Shown here: positions 34,508 to 47,465 of the stretch, one piece after another
How positions within the stretch are numbered: the stretch's first letter is position 1
Layout of the letters: each line of letters opens with the position of its first letter
Assembly (NCBI GenBank): GCA_014529385.2
Contig: CM043967.1
Span: 9,439,501 to 9,503,500, forward strand
DNA from: Adiantum capillus-veneris
Lineage: Eukaryota; Streptophyta; Polypodiopsida; Polypodiales; Pteridaceae
Reading direction: 5' to 3'
DNA: 64,000 nt
The notes under the pieces: generated by a model
The model's database searches: none
The model's input: only the letters and a program-made list of their open reading frames with translations
What the model was told of the DNA's origin: nothing
Translations under genes and position numbers: made by a program

Positions 34508-34818
34508 CTAAACATGCGTGTCCTTCATCAACCAAGCAGACAATTGTGTTTCAAAATCTGTAGCTATGCCAAAGGCTTTTACTAGGGTTTGGTTTACATC
34601 TTTGTAACTATGGTTCTTTGTGCTAACCCTGGTTGTGATACCCTTATGTTGTAAGTAGAGATGGTCATAGTCCCAATCTTGAACCATGGTTGTGATACCC
34701 TTATGTTGTAAGTAGAGATGGTCATAGTCCCAACCTTGAACCATTTTGAGCTGACGCATGAATGGTCGTACCAAAATAACCTCAAAGGTGTTGTAATTTT
34801 TGAAGTCAACTTCAACAA
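34508..34818 (-). pseudogene. gypsy protease-RT linker with duplicated 19-residue segment
   Basis: The minus-strand frame reads FEVILVRPFMRQLKMVQ, matching the ILGRPW-x-x-x-MK segment after the retropepsin domain in plant gypsy pol. The next segment WDYDHLYLQHKGITT occurs twice because of a direct 57-bp duplication (34631-34687 and 34688-34744). The catalytic DTG part is not clear. Confidence 0.65.
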
Positions 34819-35549
34819 AAGTATGCTCGTACTCTATTTCTCATGAGGACACAATATCTTGTTCCAACATCCCTAAGGGTCGCTCCATATATCTGCTTGC
34901 TAGTTGCAACTTCATGTGCATTTTTCTTAGAGTTGGTCTTCTTCATGTCTCTCAGATGTAGTTGTAATCACCTATCTTACTCACTAGTACAGGCTCTGCT
35001 TTTGCCTCTCTGGTCGATTTGCTTCCATGATTCTATCTACAAGTCTATCTTGTGAATGGATTTTTTGCCCCATTTTTTCCAGGTCTTTTCTCATTTGTCC
35101 CCACAGATGTGGTCTAATTTTTAGAAGCTCGATGAGAGTAATGGTGCATCTTATAGCAGACAACATCAGATCATACAAGCTTTTTGTGTCATCATCTGTG
35201 GAATCACATACCATGGTGATGACACAATTCTCACTTTGGATTTTGCCTCATGTTTCCCTAGGAAGGAAGGCAAAGTCCTTATGGTCACTAGTTTAATCTC
35301 CACGAATACTTTCATCCCTCCATCTCGGTATAATGACTGTATATTCCCAAAATAGATGTCATGATCCATATTTATCTTTGGAATTGGTGTAGACAGCAAT
35401 GTGGCACTTGTATTTTTTATTTTTGCTTGTCTCCCATAATGATTGTGGCCATGGCTTGTCCACTTTAGGATTTGGCAGCATCTTGTGAGATATTGAAGGA
35501 GAAGCACTTCATTTTGTAGATGACTCATTGGCTGTAGAAGATGCACTAC

Positions 35550-36586
35550 TAGTGTTTGTGTCTATGTCCTCCGTTACCTCTCCATATGTCTTGCATTTAT
35601 CAACTAGATACAATGATTCTCAAGGGACTTTTTCAAATGTGGTGCATATCTTCAAGTGTAACTCCTTCTTGAGAGTTTTGTTTCTCAAGCCCTTTATGAA
35701 GATGACTAATAGACGATCATCTTGCAGTAACTCTTGTACTCGACATCTCTCAATGTATTGCTGAAGTGAAGCAAAGCTTCCTTCACCTTTTCATTCTCCT
35801 TTTGCTTAAAGACATAGACTTGGGAAACCATATTGTGCTTGATTCCTCGTTGGAGAACTCCTCGACAAACTCTCACAAGAGTTGATCAATATTTAGGAAA
35901 TCTCTGTTGTGAAGTGGTTGAAAATAAGTCAATTTCATTCCTTTCAATGTCAAACCAAATCCTTCGTATTGCCTATGGGAATCCGTGACTTGTTCCGCTC
36001 TTAATACTTATGCGCATATGGATCTCTCGATCCACTATACTTTTTTGGCACACACTTTGACACTTGAGAAGGTTGCATTCTCGATGTTTCTGCTACAATT
36101 CTCATCATTCTAGGCTCCCCTACCACAAAATCTCTCATCTCATACACATTGATAGGTGCTCTTGAGGAAGTTTGTTTAGCTACTCTCTCTCTCACGTTGT
36201 ATATCTCTACCCTCAGTTCTAGGATCAAGCACCCTTTTGCTGAAAATCATGTCTAGAATATCACTACCACGATGCATGGTCATATAAACCCTTGAAATCA
36301 AAGATCCCATTGGTCTTTGTGGCTCGAAAAAATGTGGTTGACTAAAAGAGTCTTTCACTCTTGTTCTCGACGGACTCACTCTCGTAGCTTCTAACCTCAT
36401 TTTAGAGACAGCTGGTCTATGTGTGCTAGGGGTGACATAGCACTGATGGAGTGGCCCTTCAAAGTAAGTATATTCCTCAAGCTCCTTGCAGATCACTCTA
36501 GAGTACTTATGACCATACTTATCTAGAATGATTACCTCAATATCTATTTCTACTTCTCTACTTCTCACGTGGACACATACAAGCAT
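35550..36586 (-). pseudogene. gypsy gag remnant
   Basis: The minus strand reads VPKKYSGSRDPYAHKY (36050-36001), the usual x-G-x-x-DPxxH start of a retrotransposon gag domain, followed in broken frames by further gag-like sequence to about 35600. The upstream ORF 36586-36176 is Arg/Ser-rich and probably the gag N-terminal extension. Stops throughout. Confidence 0.6.
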
Positions 36587-39500
36587 TTCTCCTATGTTAG
36601 CTCTCTCACATTGGATTCATTACATCTATAATAGAGCACTTGCTCTCCATTATTGTACTTATACAAACCCACATGCATGTTATCCGTGTTGGCTTTAGTA
36701 GCCACATTCACTCGCCTTAGCTTTGCTCTAGGAATGTCCAGCTTCGACGGCTTTTCTTCAGGCTCGACATAAACCTTTTCCTTTGTGCTGGTTAATCCCC
36801 ATTAATATTTGTCCACAATAAAGAGATTGTGGACCACTAAATACATGTTTCATTCCTCGTAAAAAGTATTGATCCCCACTGTAATCTATGGGCATTATGA
36901 GCTTGAGCTCACTAGGTCTATCTTCTATTTTTACGCAGTAATGATCCATACCGTCTTTATAGATCTGAGCAACCTATTCATTTTCAAACTGGTCCTGCAG
37001 GTGCAAAATTAAGTTTCGTGTTTGGTGTTGTTTGTGATGTCCTACTCCTATTTCGGTTTCCTCCTTAAAACTCACACTTTTGGATCCTTCAACCATACAT
37101 GTATAAGCTCTCTTTGAAGAAGTATCAAAAAGAATTTTCTCTAAAATAGGCTCGATCTAGAGTGAGTAAAGTTCCTTGATTGACACTCCCTTCTGTCAAA
37201 ATATGACTTGACTAGTCTTACTAATAGGATTTATTTTCTGATATAACTTGCCTGACCGCAAAATACACCAAGAAAAATATACTTGCAAAAAAACCATAAC
37301 CTATTACCTTTTCTGGTGCATTCAACCTTCTGATAAATACAAAATTGAACTACAAACTCTGATCTCCACAATTGTACAAAAAGTACTTGGTGGATATAAG
37401 TTGTCTACAACCTCTCTGTGAGTCAAAATCTGCTCGAATAATAATTTTGATGCACTTTTGACACAAAAATTGTTTTGCTTGTAATCTGCACGTACAAATT
37501 AAATCCAAATTGACTTTTGAAAAGACCATTATACTTAAAGGGACTAGTGCTAGCTTTGGAATCTAGGCTCACTCTGTGACAGGTGGACATGGATCGGGAT
37601 CCGTGTACCTAGTTTCAAAATGTGGTGAAACTTGGACACAGGTCCCTCACAGATCCTTGATCCTTGGTATGTGGTTTTTATGTGGTTTGGATCCCCATTT
37701 GTCCACAATAAAGGGATTGTGGACAACTAAATACATGTTTCCTTCCTCGTGAAAGTATCGATCGCCACTGTAATTCACGGTCATGATGAAGTTGAGATCA
37801 CTAGGTCTCTCTTCTATTTTTATGCAGTAATGATCTAGACCGCCTTTATAGATCTGAGCAACCTATTCATTTTAAAACACGTGCTACAGGTGCAAATGTT
37901 TCGTGTTTGGCGTTGTTTGTGATGGTCCTACTCCCATTTCGGTTTCATCCTTGAAACCCACACTTTTGGATCCTTTCAACCATACATGTATAAGCTCTCT
38001 CTAAAGAAGTATAAAAAAGCATTTTCTCTAAAATAAGCTCTAGAGTGAGTAAAGTTCCTTGATTGACACTCCCTTCTGTCAAAATATGACTTGACTAGTC
38101 TTTACTAATAGGATTTCTATTCTAGTATAACTTGCCTAATCGCAAATACACCAAGAAAAATATGCTTGCAAAACCCTAACCTGTTACCTTTTCTGGTGCA
38201 TTCAACCTTTTGATCAATAGCAATTTGAACTGCAAACTCTAATCTCCATAACTTTTACAAAAAGTACTTGGTGGATATAAGTCTATAGCCTCTCTGTGAG
38301 TCAAAATCTGCTCGAATAATAATTTTCTTTCACTTTTGACACAAAAATTGTTTTGCTTGTAATGTGCACAAATCAAATCCAAATTGAGTTTTGAAAAGAA
38401 CATTATGCTTAAAGGGACTAGTGCTAGCTTTGGAATCTGGGCTCACTCCGTGACAGGGAGACATGGATCGGGATCCGTGTATCGAGTTTCAAAATGTAGT
38501 GAAACTTGGCACACAGGTCCCTCACAGATCCTTGATCCTTGGTATGTGGTTTTTATGTGGTTTGGATCCCCATTTGTCCACAATAAAGGGATTGTTGACA
38601 ACTAAATACATGTTTCCTTCCTCATGAAAGTATCGATTGCCACTGTAATCTACAGGCATTATGAGCTTGAGCTCACTAGGTCTCTCTTCTATTTTTACGC
38701 AATAATAATCAATACCATCTTTATAGATCTGAGCAACCTAATTATTTTCAAACTGGTACTGCAGGTGCAAAAGTTTCGTGTTTGGTGTTGTTTGTGATGG
38801 TCCTACTCCCATTTCGGTTTCCTCCTTGACACTGACACTTTTGGATCCTTCAAGCATACATGTATAACCTCTCTTTGAGGAAGTATCAAAAATAGTTTTC
38901 TCTAAAATAGGCTCTAGAGTCCGTAAAGTTCCTTGATTGACACTCCCTTTTGTCAAAATATGACTTAACTAGTCTTTAATAATAGGATTTCTATTTTGAT
39001 ATAACTTGCCTTATCGCAAATACATCAAGAAAAATATTCTTGCAAAACCTAACCTGTTACCTTTTCTGGTGCATTCAACCTTGTGATCAATAGCAATTTG
39101 AAGTGAAAACTATGATCTCCACAACTTGTACAAAATGTACTCGGTGGATATAAGTCTACAGCCTCTCTATGAGTCAAAATCTGCTCGAATAATAATTTTA
39201 TTGCACTTTTGACACAAAAAATGTTTTGCTTGTAATGTGCACAAATCAAATCCAAATTGAGTATGAAAAGACCATTATGCTTAAAGGGACTAGTGCTAGT
39301 TTTGGAATCCGGGCTCACTCTATGAGAGGAGGACATGGATCAGGATCCGTGTACCTAGTTTCAAAATGTAGTGAAACCAAGGTAGGATCAACACGTACGT
39401 CCGGATCCTTTTCGTACCGTACGGGTGATCTGTACGGATCCGTACCATACGGATCGATCCGTACGGTGCTGGTTTTTTTTAAAAAAAAATTCTGCCCCCT

Positions 39501-39636
39501 TTCCAACATGAGGGTTTCGCTAGGCCCAGGCGACCAGTTTTTTGGCCTTATTTTTTAGGCGCTTGCATTGGGTTGCAGAAAACCAGTAACGCAGTCAATT
39601 ATCTCTGCAGAGAAACAAAGTGTCACTCTGCAGGTA

Positions 39637-39639
<3 letters not shown>

Positions 39640-39698
<59 letters not shown>
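39640..39698. repeat. (CT)n microsatellite in the hAT 5' region
   Basis: Pure CT run of about 59 bp just upstream of the hAT transposase start; an 11-bp step CAGGTAAAGT precedes it and could be a splice donor. Confidence 0.95.
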
Positions 39699-39705
<7 letters not shown>

Positions 39706-39801
39706 GTTCTTATTGCAGGCTCCGGGGCTCCCCCTCTCTGTCTCTCTGTCTCTTTGTCTCACTCGTGTCGCGTGTGTCTTATTGTTTGCGACAGATTCAT
39801 C

Positions 39802-42506
39802 ATGCCTAAGCCATGCAAACCGTACTGGAAGGAGACCAATGTCATCCGCATTATCAACACTGCCAGGCCAAGCGGGTTCCGGCACTCGACGATGGCAATG
39901 CAAGTACTGTAATTTTGAGCTCACGAGTACAATTTCTCGTGTCGTCAAGCATCTGACGGGCATTGGCATGACCAACAATTGTGGAGGGTGCAAAAAGGTT
40001 CCACAGGATATTAGGGACAAGCTGATTGCGGAGAATTTTCCGGAAGTACCAACACCCAAAGTGATATGGGGGTGTTGGTTGGTGACAGGGGCTTCATGGA
40101 TGGCTTATCCGGGGGTGGTGGCGGGTTCATAATTCCGAGGTCAAGAGGGATCATCCCACTGCTGGTTCTAGTAGTAAAGAGGGGGCTGTTTGTTGCAGGA
40201 GGAGGATGATCGGGTGATATGGATGCACGTAGGCAAAGCACCTTGCTGTCGTGTGTGAACTCTCTCTCTTGGGTGAAGGAGCGTCAAAAGGTGGCTGAGA
40301 TGGAGATTGCGCGTACTCTCATTGAGTGCAACATCTCCTTCAATGTTTTGAGGACTGAGCAATGGAAGAGGATGGTCCGGGCTATAGCTGATGTTGGTCA
40401 CACAGATTCATGGTTGGGGGTGGAGTGGAGTATAAGAAGATGCGCACTACAATGCTGATGAGCAGAAGGCTTTGATAGATAAGGCTTTGGTCCCGGTCAA
40501 GGCCGGTTGGCAGCAGTTTGGGTGCACCATCATATCAGATGGCTGGAGTGATGTTCGTAGGCGGCACATCATTAATATTCTTGTGTCGTCTTGTCTTGGC
40601 ACATACTTCTTGCGCGCTGTGGATGCAGGCAAGGCCAGAGAGCATCAGTGGTGAGTTTATCTTTGGGCACATCAAGAAGCTATAGATGAGGTTGGGAAGG
40701 ATAATGTGGTACAGGTTGTGACTGACAATGCCTCAAATTGTAAACTTATGGGTGAAATGGTCGAGGCAGCTTACCCTCGGATTTCTTGGACTCCATGTGC
40801 TACGCATTGTCTTGACTTACTTATGGAGGATATAGGCAAGTTGCCTTGGGTATTGCCTATTGTTACAGATGCCACTAAGATGACCACCTTTTTCCGCAAG
40901 AAACATCAAGCTTTAGCTATCTTCAGAGAGCCACAGTACACTTGATATCGTGCGACCCTCAAAGACTAGATTTGCTTATATGTATTTAGTGCTTCAGAGA
41001 CTCTTCAAATTGAGGGATCCACTTCTCCAGACAGTCGTGGACCCGAAGTGGAGATTGATGCATCACTCGCAGACAGAGCCCACTAAATACATACAGCGAC
41101 GGGTGCTCGATGAGTCCTTTTGGACACAGGTTCAGATTTTGACAGTGGCATTGCAGCTAGTGTATGTGCTTCTTCGAGTCACAGACATGGAGGGCTCTAC
41201 ATTGGGCCTAGTCTATCATCTCTTCATGGAGATGAAGAGACACCTTACAGAGTGCGTGTCTGTGACACAGACCTGGTAAGTACTTGTCTTTTGAAATCTT
41301 CTAGTAGACTTGTTGTCATTTGAATTTGCCAATTCAACTTTGTTTTATTGCTGAAAATTTCAGCCGAGATGACATCATGGCCATTGTAGAAAGAAGATGG
41401 ACTTTCATGAGTCGTCCCATTCACGGGATGGCTGCATTGCTTCATCCTTTCTACAAGACGCCAGAGCTTTTCCATGAGAGGACTCTCTTAAAGCTCAAGG
41501 ATGATTACATCAATATGATGTACCACATGGACGATCAGCTGGAGATTGATGGCAGAGATGATCAGCTTCATGAACAATCTAGGACCATCCTTTGCTAGAG
41601 CTGTGGTGTTGAGGCCAGAGGCTACCAAGTTCCCTCTTACATGGTGGCAGAATTATGGGAGACAAGGTCTTCCAACGCTTACACATCTCGCTTTACGAGT
41701 ACTTTCACAGGTAATTGAGAATCTTGAGACTTACAGTTTTTGCACAATGTACTTAGTACTTACTATTGCCATATATTAAATCTCAATGCTCATTGTTGTA
41801 GGATTGCTCGGCTGGTGCATGCATGCGAGCGCAACTGGAGCGCTTATTCCTTGATACATACGAAGATCCGCAATCGTCTCAACACTTCTCAACTAGAGAA
41901 GTTAGTCTATTGCCGAGCAAATATGACGCTTGTGCGAGCCTACCACGCTTTGGGAACACCCAAGCAGGTCTACTATTAATTTTCACATGAATGATTGAGT
42001 CATGAATCATGATACACTCGGCATTGAGTACTTAGTACATACTAAATAATATTTCCTTTGTTTTCATTTTTCAACAGGCGGACCCAACCAAGGTGAAGAT
42101 GGTGGCAGATCCTGCTGCTATAGAGGAGGTGGAGGCGCAAATCAGAAATGAGCAGGAGGAGATTATTCGACTGCTTCATAGGGAGTTGGAGAGTGTTGAT
42201 CGGCGTGTGACGAGGTCACGCGCACGAGCTTTGGCTATTCCTCTACGTGAGCATGATCCAGACCCAGATAGTGCTCGAAGAGAGAGCATTCGTAAAGGGA
42301 AGCTACCTGTTCGTTCTTCTCGGAAACGGGCAAACGAGACTGTTCGTCTCATTGAGGCTTCGACAGAGGCAGTAGAGGATGATCTACATGTGGCACAGAT
42401 GTCCGTGATGGCAGAGCCAGAGTACGACAAAGAGGGCAATGTCCTGACGGATGGGGACTTGGTCTCTTCAACAGAGTCTTCATCTGCATCTGATGATGAT
42501 TTTTGA
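39802..42506 (+). pseudogene. hAT transposase (BED finger, DUF659, hAT C-terminal dimerisation), broken
   Basis: Begins at ATG 39802 (MPKPCKPYWKETN). The BED-type zinc finger (WQCKYCNFELTSTISRVVKHL) starts at 39893 but in another frame, so a lesion or unrecognised intron lies before it. DUF659 follows: GWQQFGCTIISDGWSDVRRRH (40505-40567) and VTDNASNCKLMG (40718-40753), then the catalytic middle and ATHCLDLLMEDIGKL. Introns with good signals: 41276-41363, 41711-41801 and 41968-42077. The dimerisation region reads CERNWSAYSLIHTKIRNRL (41828-41884). The last exon (42078-42506) is acidic/basic and ends SSASDDDF. Stops or frame changes near 40131, 40456, 40652 and 40943 make it inactive. Confidence 0.9.
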
Positions 42507-44788
42507 CGATGGGGCCATCACATGGATGATGTGCTAGCTTTGAGCTAGCTATTTAGTGCTTTCTAGTATCTACTACTATATAGATAGACTTTTTGAGTAG
42601 GATGTTTTCAGTTATGATGGCTGATGAGCCTTTTGTTATGGCGTGGGCCTTGTAGGCTATCACCTATGGTACTTTGTCATTTGATGTTTTCAACATTAGT
42701 GTGTTCATTGTTATTTCAGATCTCATTTGACTCTTGAGCCTTGATGTTCTTGTTCAATTATCAATGTCGTCTTAACTTTTAAGTCTCTTGCAGTAGTTAC
42801 ACAGTATGTGGTTTTCTTGTAAAACATGTCTTTGAATGTCTCTATAAGTTGTTGGCTTCTCTCTTGATTTATATTGGAGAAGTCCTAGAAAATGAGTATT
42901 TTGCGGTTTTTTACCAAGAGTACGTATTTTTACGTACATAAAATTTTTTCCTGTACGGAACAACGTACAGTACGTACATATACGCCACGTACAGTATGTT
43001 TGGTACCACCTTGAGTGAAACTTGGCACACAAGTCCCTCAGTGATCCTTGATCCTTGCCATGTGGTTTTTATGTGGTTTGGACCCCCATTTGTTCACAAT
43101 AAAGGGATTGTGGAAAACTAAATACATTTTTGCTTCCTCGTGAAAGTATCGATCGCCACTGGAATCTACGGGCATCATGATCTTGAGCTCACTAGGTCTC
43201 TCTTCTATCTTTACGTAGTAATGATCCATACCGCATTATAGATCTGAGCAATCTATTTATTTTCAAACTCGTATTGCAGGTGCAAAAGTTTCGTGTTTGG
43301 TGTTGTTATTGAAGATCCTACTCGCACTTCGGTTTCCTCCTTAAAACTCACACTTTTGGATCCTTCAACCATAGATGTATAGGCTCTCCCTGAAGAAGTA
43401 TCAAAAAGAATTTTCTCTAAAATAGGCTCTAGAGTCAATAAAGTTCCTTGATTGACACTCTCTTCTGGCAAAATATGACTTGACTAGTCTTTAATGATAG
43501 GACTTCTATTCTGATATAACTTGCCTGATTGCAAATACATATCACGAAAAATATACTTGCAAAACCCTAAGCTGTTACCTTTTTTGCTGCATTCAACCTT
43601 CTAATCAATAGCAATTTGAAGTGCAAACTCTAATCTCCACAACTTGCACAAAAAGTACTTGGTGGATATAAGTCTACAGCCTCTCTGTGAGTCAAAATCT
43701 GCTCGAATAATAATTTTATTGTACTTTTCACACAAAAATTGTTTTGGTTGTAATGTGCACAAATCAAATCCAAATTGAGTTTTGAAAAGACCATTATGCT
43801 TAAAGGGACTGGTACTAGCTTTGGGATCTGGGCTCACTCTATGATAGGGGGACATGGATCGGGATCCGTGTACCCAGTCTCAAAATCTAGTGAAACGTGG
43901 CAAACAGGTCCCTCATAGATCCTTGATCCTTAGTATGTGGTTTTTATGTGGTTTGGATCCCCATTTGTCCACAATAAAGGGGATTGTGGACAACTAAATA
44001 CATGTTTCTTTCCTCGTAAAAGTATCCATCGCCATTGTAATCTATAGGCATTATAAGCTTGAGCTCACTAGGTCTCTCTTCTATTTTTACGCAGTAAAGA
44101 TCCATACCATCTTTATAGATATGAGCAACCTATCCATTTTCACATTGGTACTGCAGGTGCAAAATTTTCGTGTTTGGTGTTGTTTGTGATGGTCCTACTC
44201 CCATTTTGGTTTTCTCCTTGAAACTCACACTTTTGGATCCTTCAACCATACATGTATAAGCTCTCTTTGAAGAAGTATCAAAAAGAATTTTCTCTAAAAT
44301 AGGCTCTAGAGTGAGTAAAGTTCCTTGATTGACACTCCCTTCTGTCAAAATATGACTTGACTAGTATTTAATAATAGGAATCTTTTTATGATATAGCTTG
44401 CTTGATCACAAATACATCAAGAAAAATATACTTGCAAACCTTAACCAGTTACCTTTTCTAGTGCATTCAACCTTCTGATCAATAGCAATTTGAAGTGCAA
44501 ACTCTGATCTCCACAACTTGTACAAAAAGTACTTGGTAGATATAAGTCTAGAGTCTCTCTATGAGTCAAAATCTGCTCAAATAATAATTGTATTGCACTT
44601 TTGACAAAACAATTATTTTGCTTGTAATCTGCACAAATACAATCCAAATTGAGTTTTGAAAAGACCATTATGCTTAAAGGGACTAGTGCTAGCTTTGGAA
44701 TCTGGGCTCACAGGGGAACAAGAATCGGGATCCGTGTACCCAGTGTCAAAATCTAGTGAAACTTGGTGCATAGGTCCTTTCAAATACT

Positions 44789-44832
44789 TGATCCTTGATC
44801 CTTGATCCTTGATCCTTGATCCTTGATCCTTG
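44789..44832. repeat. Heptamer GATCCTT expansion inside one array unit
   Basis: Six tandem GATCCTT copies; sister units have two at this place. Confidence 0.9.
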
Positions 44833-47465
44833 GTTTCTATGTAGGTTGGATCTCCATTTGTCCACAATAAAGGGATTGTTGGCAACTAAATACATGTTTC
44901 CTTCCTCGTGAAAGTATTGATAGCCACTGTAATCTATGGGCATTATGAGCTTGAGCTTACTAGGTGACCTATTTTTATGCAAGCAGTAATGATCCATACC
45001 ATCTCTGTAGATCTAAGCAACCTATTCATTTTCAAACTGGTATTGCAAGTGCAAACGTTTCGTGTTTAGTGTTGTTTGTGATGGTCCTACTCCCATTTTG
45101 GTTTCCTCCTTGAAACTCACACTTTTGGATCCTTCAACCATACATGTATAAGCTCTCTCTAAAGAAGTATAAAAAAGAATTTTCTCTAAAATAGGCTCTA
45201 GAGTGAGTAAAGTTCCTTGATTGACACTCCCTTCTTTCAAAATATGACTTGACTAGTCTTTACTAATAGGATTTCTATTCTAATATAAATTGCCCGACCT
45301 CAAATACACCAAGAAAAATATATTTGCAAAACCATAACCTGTTACCTTTTCTGGTACATTCAACCTTGTGATCACTAGCAATTTGAACTGCAAACTCTGA
45401 TCTCCACAACTTGTACAAAAAGTACTTGGTGAATATAAGTCTACAGCTTCTCTGTGAGTCAAAATCTGCTCGAATAATAATTTTACTGCACTTTTGAGAC
45501 AAAAATTATTTTGCTTGTAATCTGCACAAATAAAATCCAAATTGAGTTTTGAAAAGACCATTATGCTTAAAGGGACTAGTGCTAGCTTTGGAATTTGGGC
45601 TCACTCTGTGAGAGGGGGACATGAATCGGGATCCGTGTATCGAGTTTCAAAATGTAGCGAAACTTGGCACACAGGTCCCTCACACATCCTTGATCCTTGA
45701 TATTTGGTTTTAATGTGGTCTGGATGTCCACAATAAAGGGATTGCGGACAACTAAATACATGTTTCCTTCCTTGTGAAAGTATCGATTGCCACTATAATC
45801 TACGGGCATTATAAGCTTGAGCGCACTAGGTCTCCTATTTTTACTCAGTAATGATCCATACCATCTTTATAGATCTGAGAAACCTATCCATTTTCAAAGT
45901 GGTACTGCAGGTGCAAAATTTTGTGTTTGGTGTTGTTTGTGATGGTCCTACTCCCATTTTGGTTTCCCCCTTGAAACTCACACTTTTGGATCCTTCAACC
46001 ATAGATGTATAAGCTCTCTCTAAAGAAGTATCAAAAAGAATTTTCTCTAAAATAGGCTCTAGAGTCAATAATGTTCCTTGATTGACACTCCCTTCTATCA
46101 AAATATGATTGTACTACTCTTTAAGAATAGGATTTCTATTCTGATATAACTTGCCTAATCGCAAATACATCAAGAACAATATTCTTGCAAAACCCTAACC
46201 TGTTATCTTTTTTGTTGCATTCAACCTTCTGATCAATAGCAAATTGAAGTGGAGACTCTGATCTCCACAACTTATACAAAAATTACTTGGTGGATATAAG
46301 TCTATAGCCTCTCTGGGAGTCAAAATCTGCTTGAACAATAATTTTATTGCACTTTTGACACAAAAATTGTTTTGCTTGTAATGTGCACAAATCAAATCCA
46401 AATTGAGTTTTGAAAAGACCATTATGCATAAAGGGACTAGTGCTAGCTTTGGAATCTGGGCTCACTCTATGACAGGGGGACATGGATCAGGATCCATGTA
46501 CCTAGTTTCAAAATGTAGTGAAACTTGGCACGCAGGTCCCTCACAGATCCTTGATCCTTGACATGTGGTTTTATGTGGTTTGGATCCCCATTTGTCCACA
46601 ATAAAAGGATTGTGGATAACTAAATACATGTTTCCTTTCTCGTGAAAGTATCGAACGCCACTATAATCTACGTGCATTATGATCTTGAGCTCACTAGGTC
46701 TCTCTTCTATTTTTATGCAGTAATGATCCATACCGCACTTATAGATATGAGCAACCTATTTGTTTTCAAACTGGTACTGTAGGTGCAAAAGTTTCGTGTT
46801 TGGTGTTGTTATTGAAGATCCTACTCCCACTTCAGTTTCCTCCTTGAAACTCACACTTTTGGATCCTTTAACCATAGATGTACAAGGTCTCTCTGAAGAA
46901 GTATCAAAAAGAATTTTATGTAAAATAGGCTCTAGAGTCAGTAAAGTTCCTTGATTGACACTCCCTTTTGTCAAAATATGACTTTACTAGTCTTTAATAA
47001 TAGGATTTCTATTGTGATATAACTTGCCTGATCGCAAATACATCAAGAAAACTATACTTGCAAAACCCTAACCTGTTTCCTTTTCTGGTGCATTCAACCT
47101 TCTGATCAATAGCAATTTGAAATGCAAACTCTTATCTCCTTAACTTGTACAAAAAGTACTTGGTGGATATAAGTCTACAGCCTCTCTATGAGTCAAAATC
47201 TGCTTGAATAATAATTTTATTGCACTTTTGACACAATTTTTTTTTTGCTTATAATTTGCACAAATCAAATCCAAATTGAGTTTTGAAAAGACCATTATGC
47301 TTAAAGGGACTAGTGCTAGCTTTGGAATCTGGGCTCACTCTGTGGGTGACAGGGGGACATGGATCGGGATACGTGTACCTAGTTTCAAAATGTAGTGAAA
47401 CTTGGCACACAGGTCCCTCGCAGATCCTTGATCCTTGGTATTTGGTTTTTATGTGGTTTGGATCC

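Larger units (their letters stand above)
39378..43013 (+). mobile_element. hAT DNA transposon, 3636 bp, complete ends
   Basis: Flanked by 8-bp duplications AGTGAAAC (39370-39377 and 43014-43021). Ends are imperfect inverted repeats: CAAGGTAGGATCAACA at the left, and at the right TTTGGTACCACCTTG, complement CAAGGTGGTACCAAA. Both ends have GTACG-rich subterminal sequence (39397-39465 and 42919-42990). The other units of the host array give the empty site. It carries a BED/DUF659/hAT-dimerisation transposase gene on the plus strand. Confidence 0.95.
36750..47465 (-). repeat. Tandem array of about 880-bp units in the gypsy leader (about 8 units, split by hAT)
   Basis: The marker TTTGTCCACAATAAAG recurs at about 36807, 37698, 38574, 43091, 43964, 44858, 45725 (shortened) and 46595; removing the hAT insert gives spacings of 867-894 bp. 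Each unit carries, on the minus strand, a roughly 72-residue ORF (EGSVNQGTLLTLEPILEKI...), a second one (CHRVSPDSKASTSPFKHNG...) and a third (MDHYCVKIEERPSELK...). The last of these runs on in the gag-proximal copy at 36949. Stops at the same place in all units (after QYQFEN-x) argue that the unit was amplified in its present form. No known domain was recognised. The array ends at GGATCCC (47465). Confidence 0.9.

Noticed and set aside
34843-35764. Plus-strand ORFs in the gypsy remnant
   Set aside because: Shadows of the minus-strand gag-pol remnant.
36750-47465. CRISPR array or bacterial repeat
   Set aside because: Units are about 880 bp without short repeat-spacer structure and the context is a plant retroelement.
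36750-47465. Ordinary centromeric-type satellite
   Set aside because: Only about eight units, confined between a leader and gag of one element; the satellite reading cannot be fully excluded without genome-wide data.
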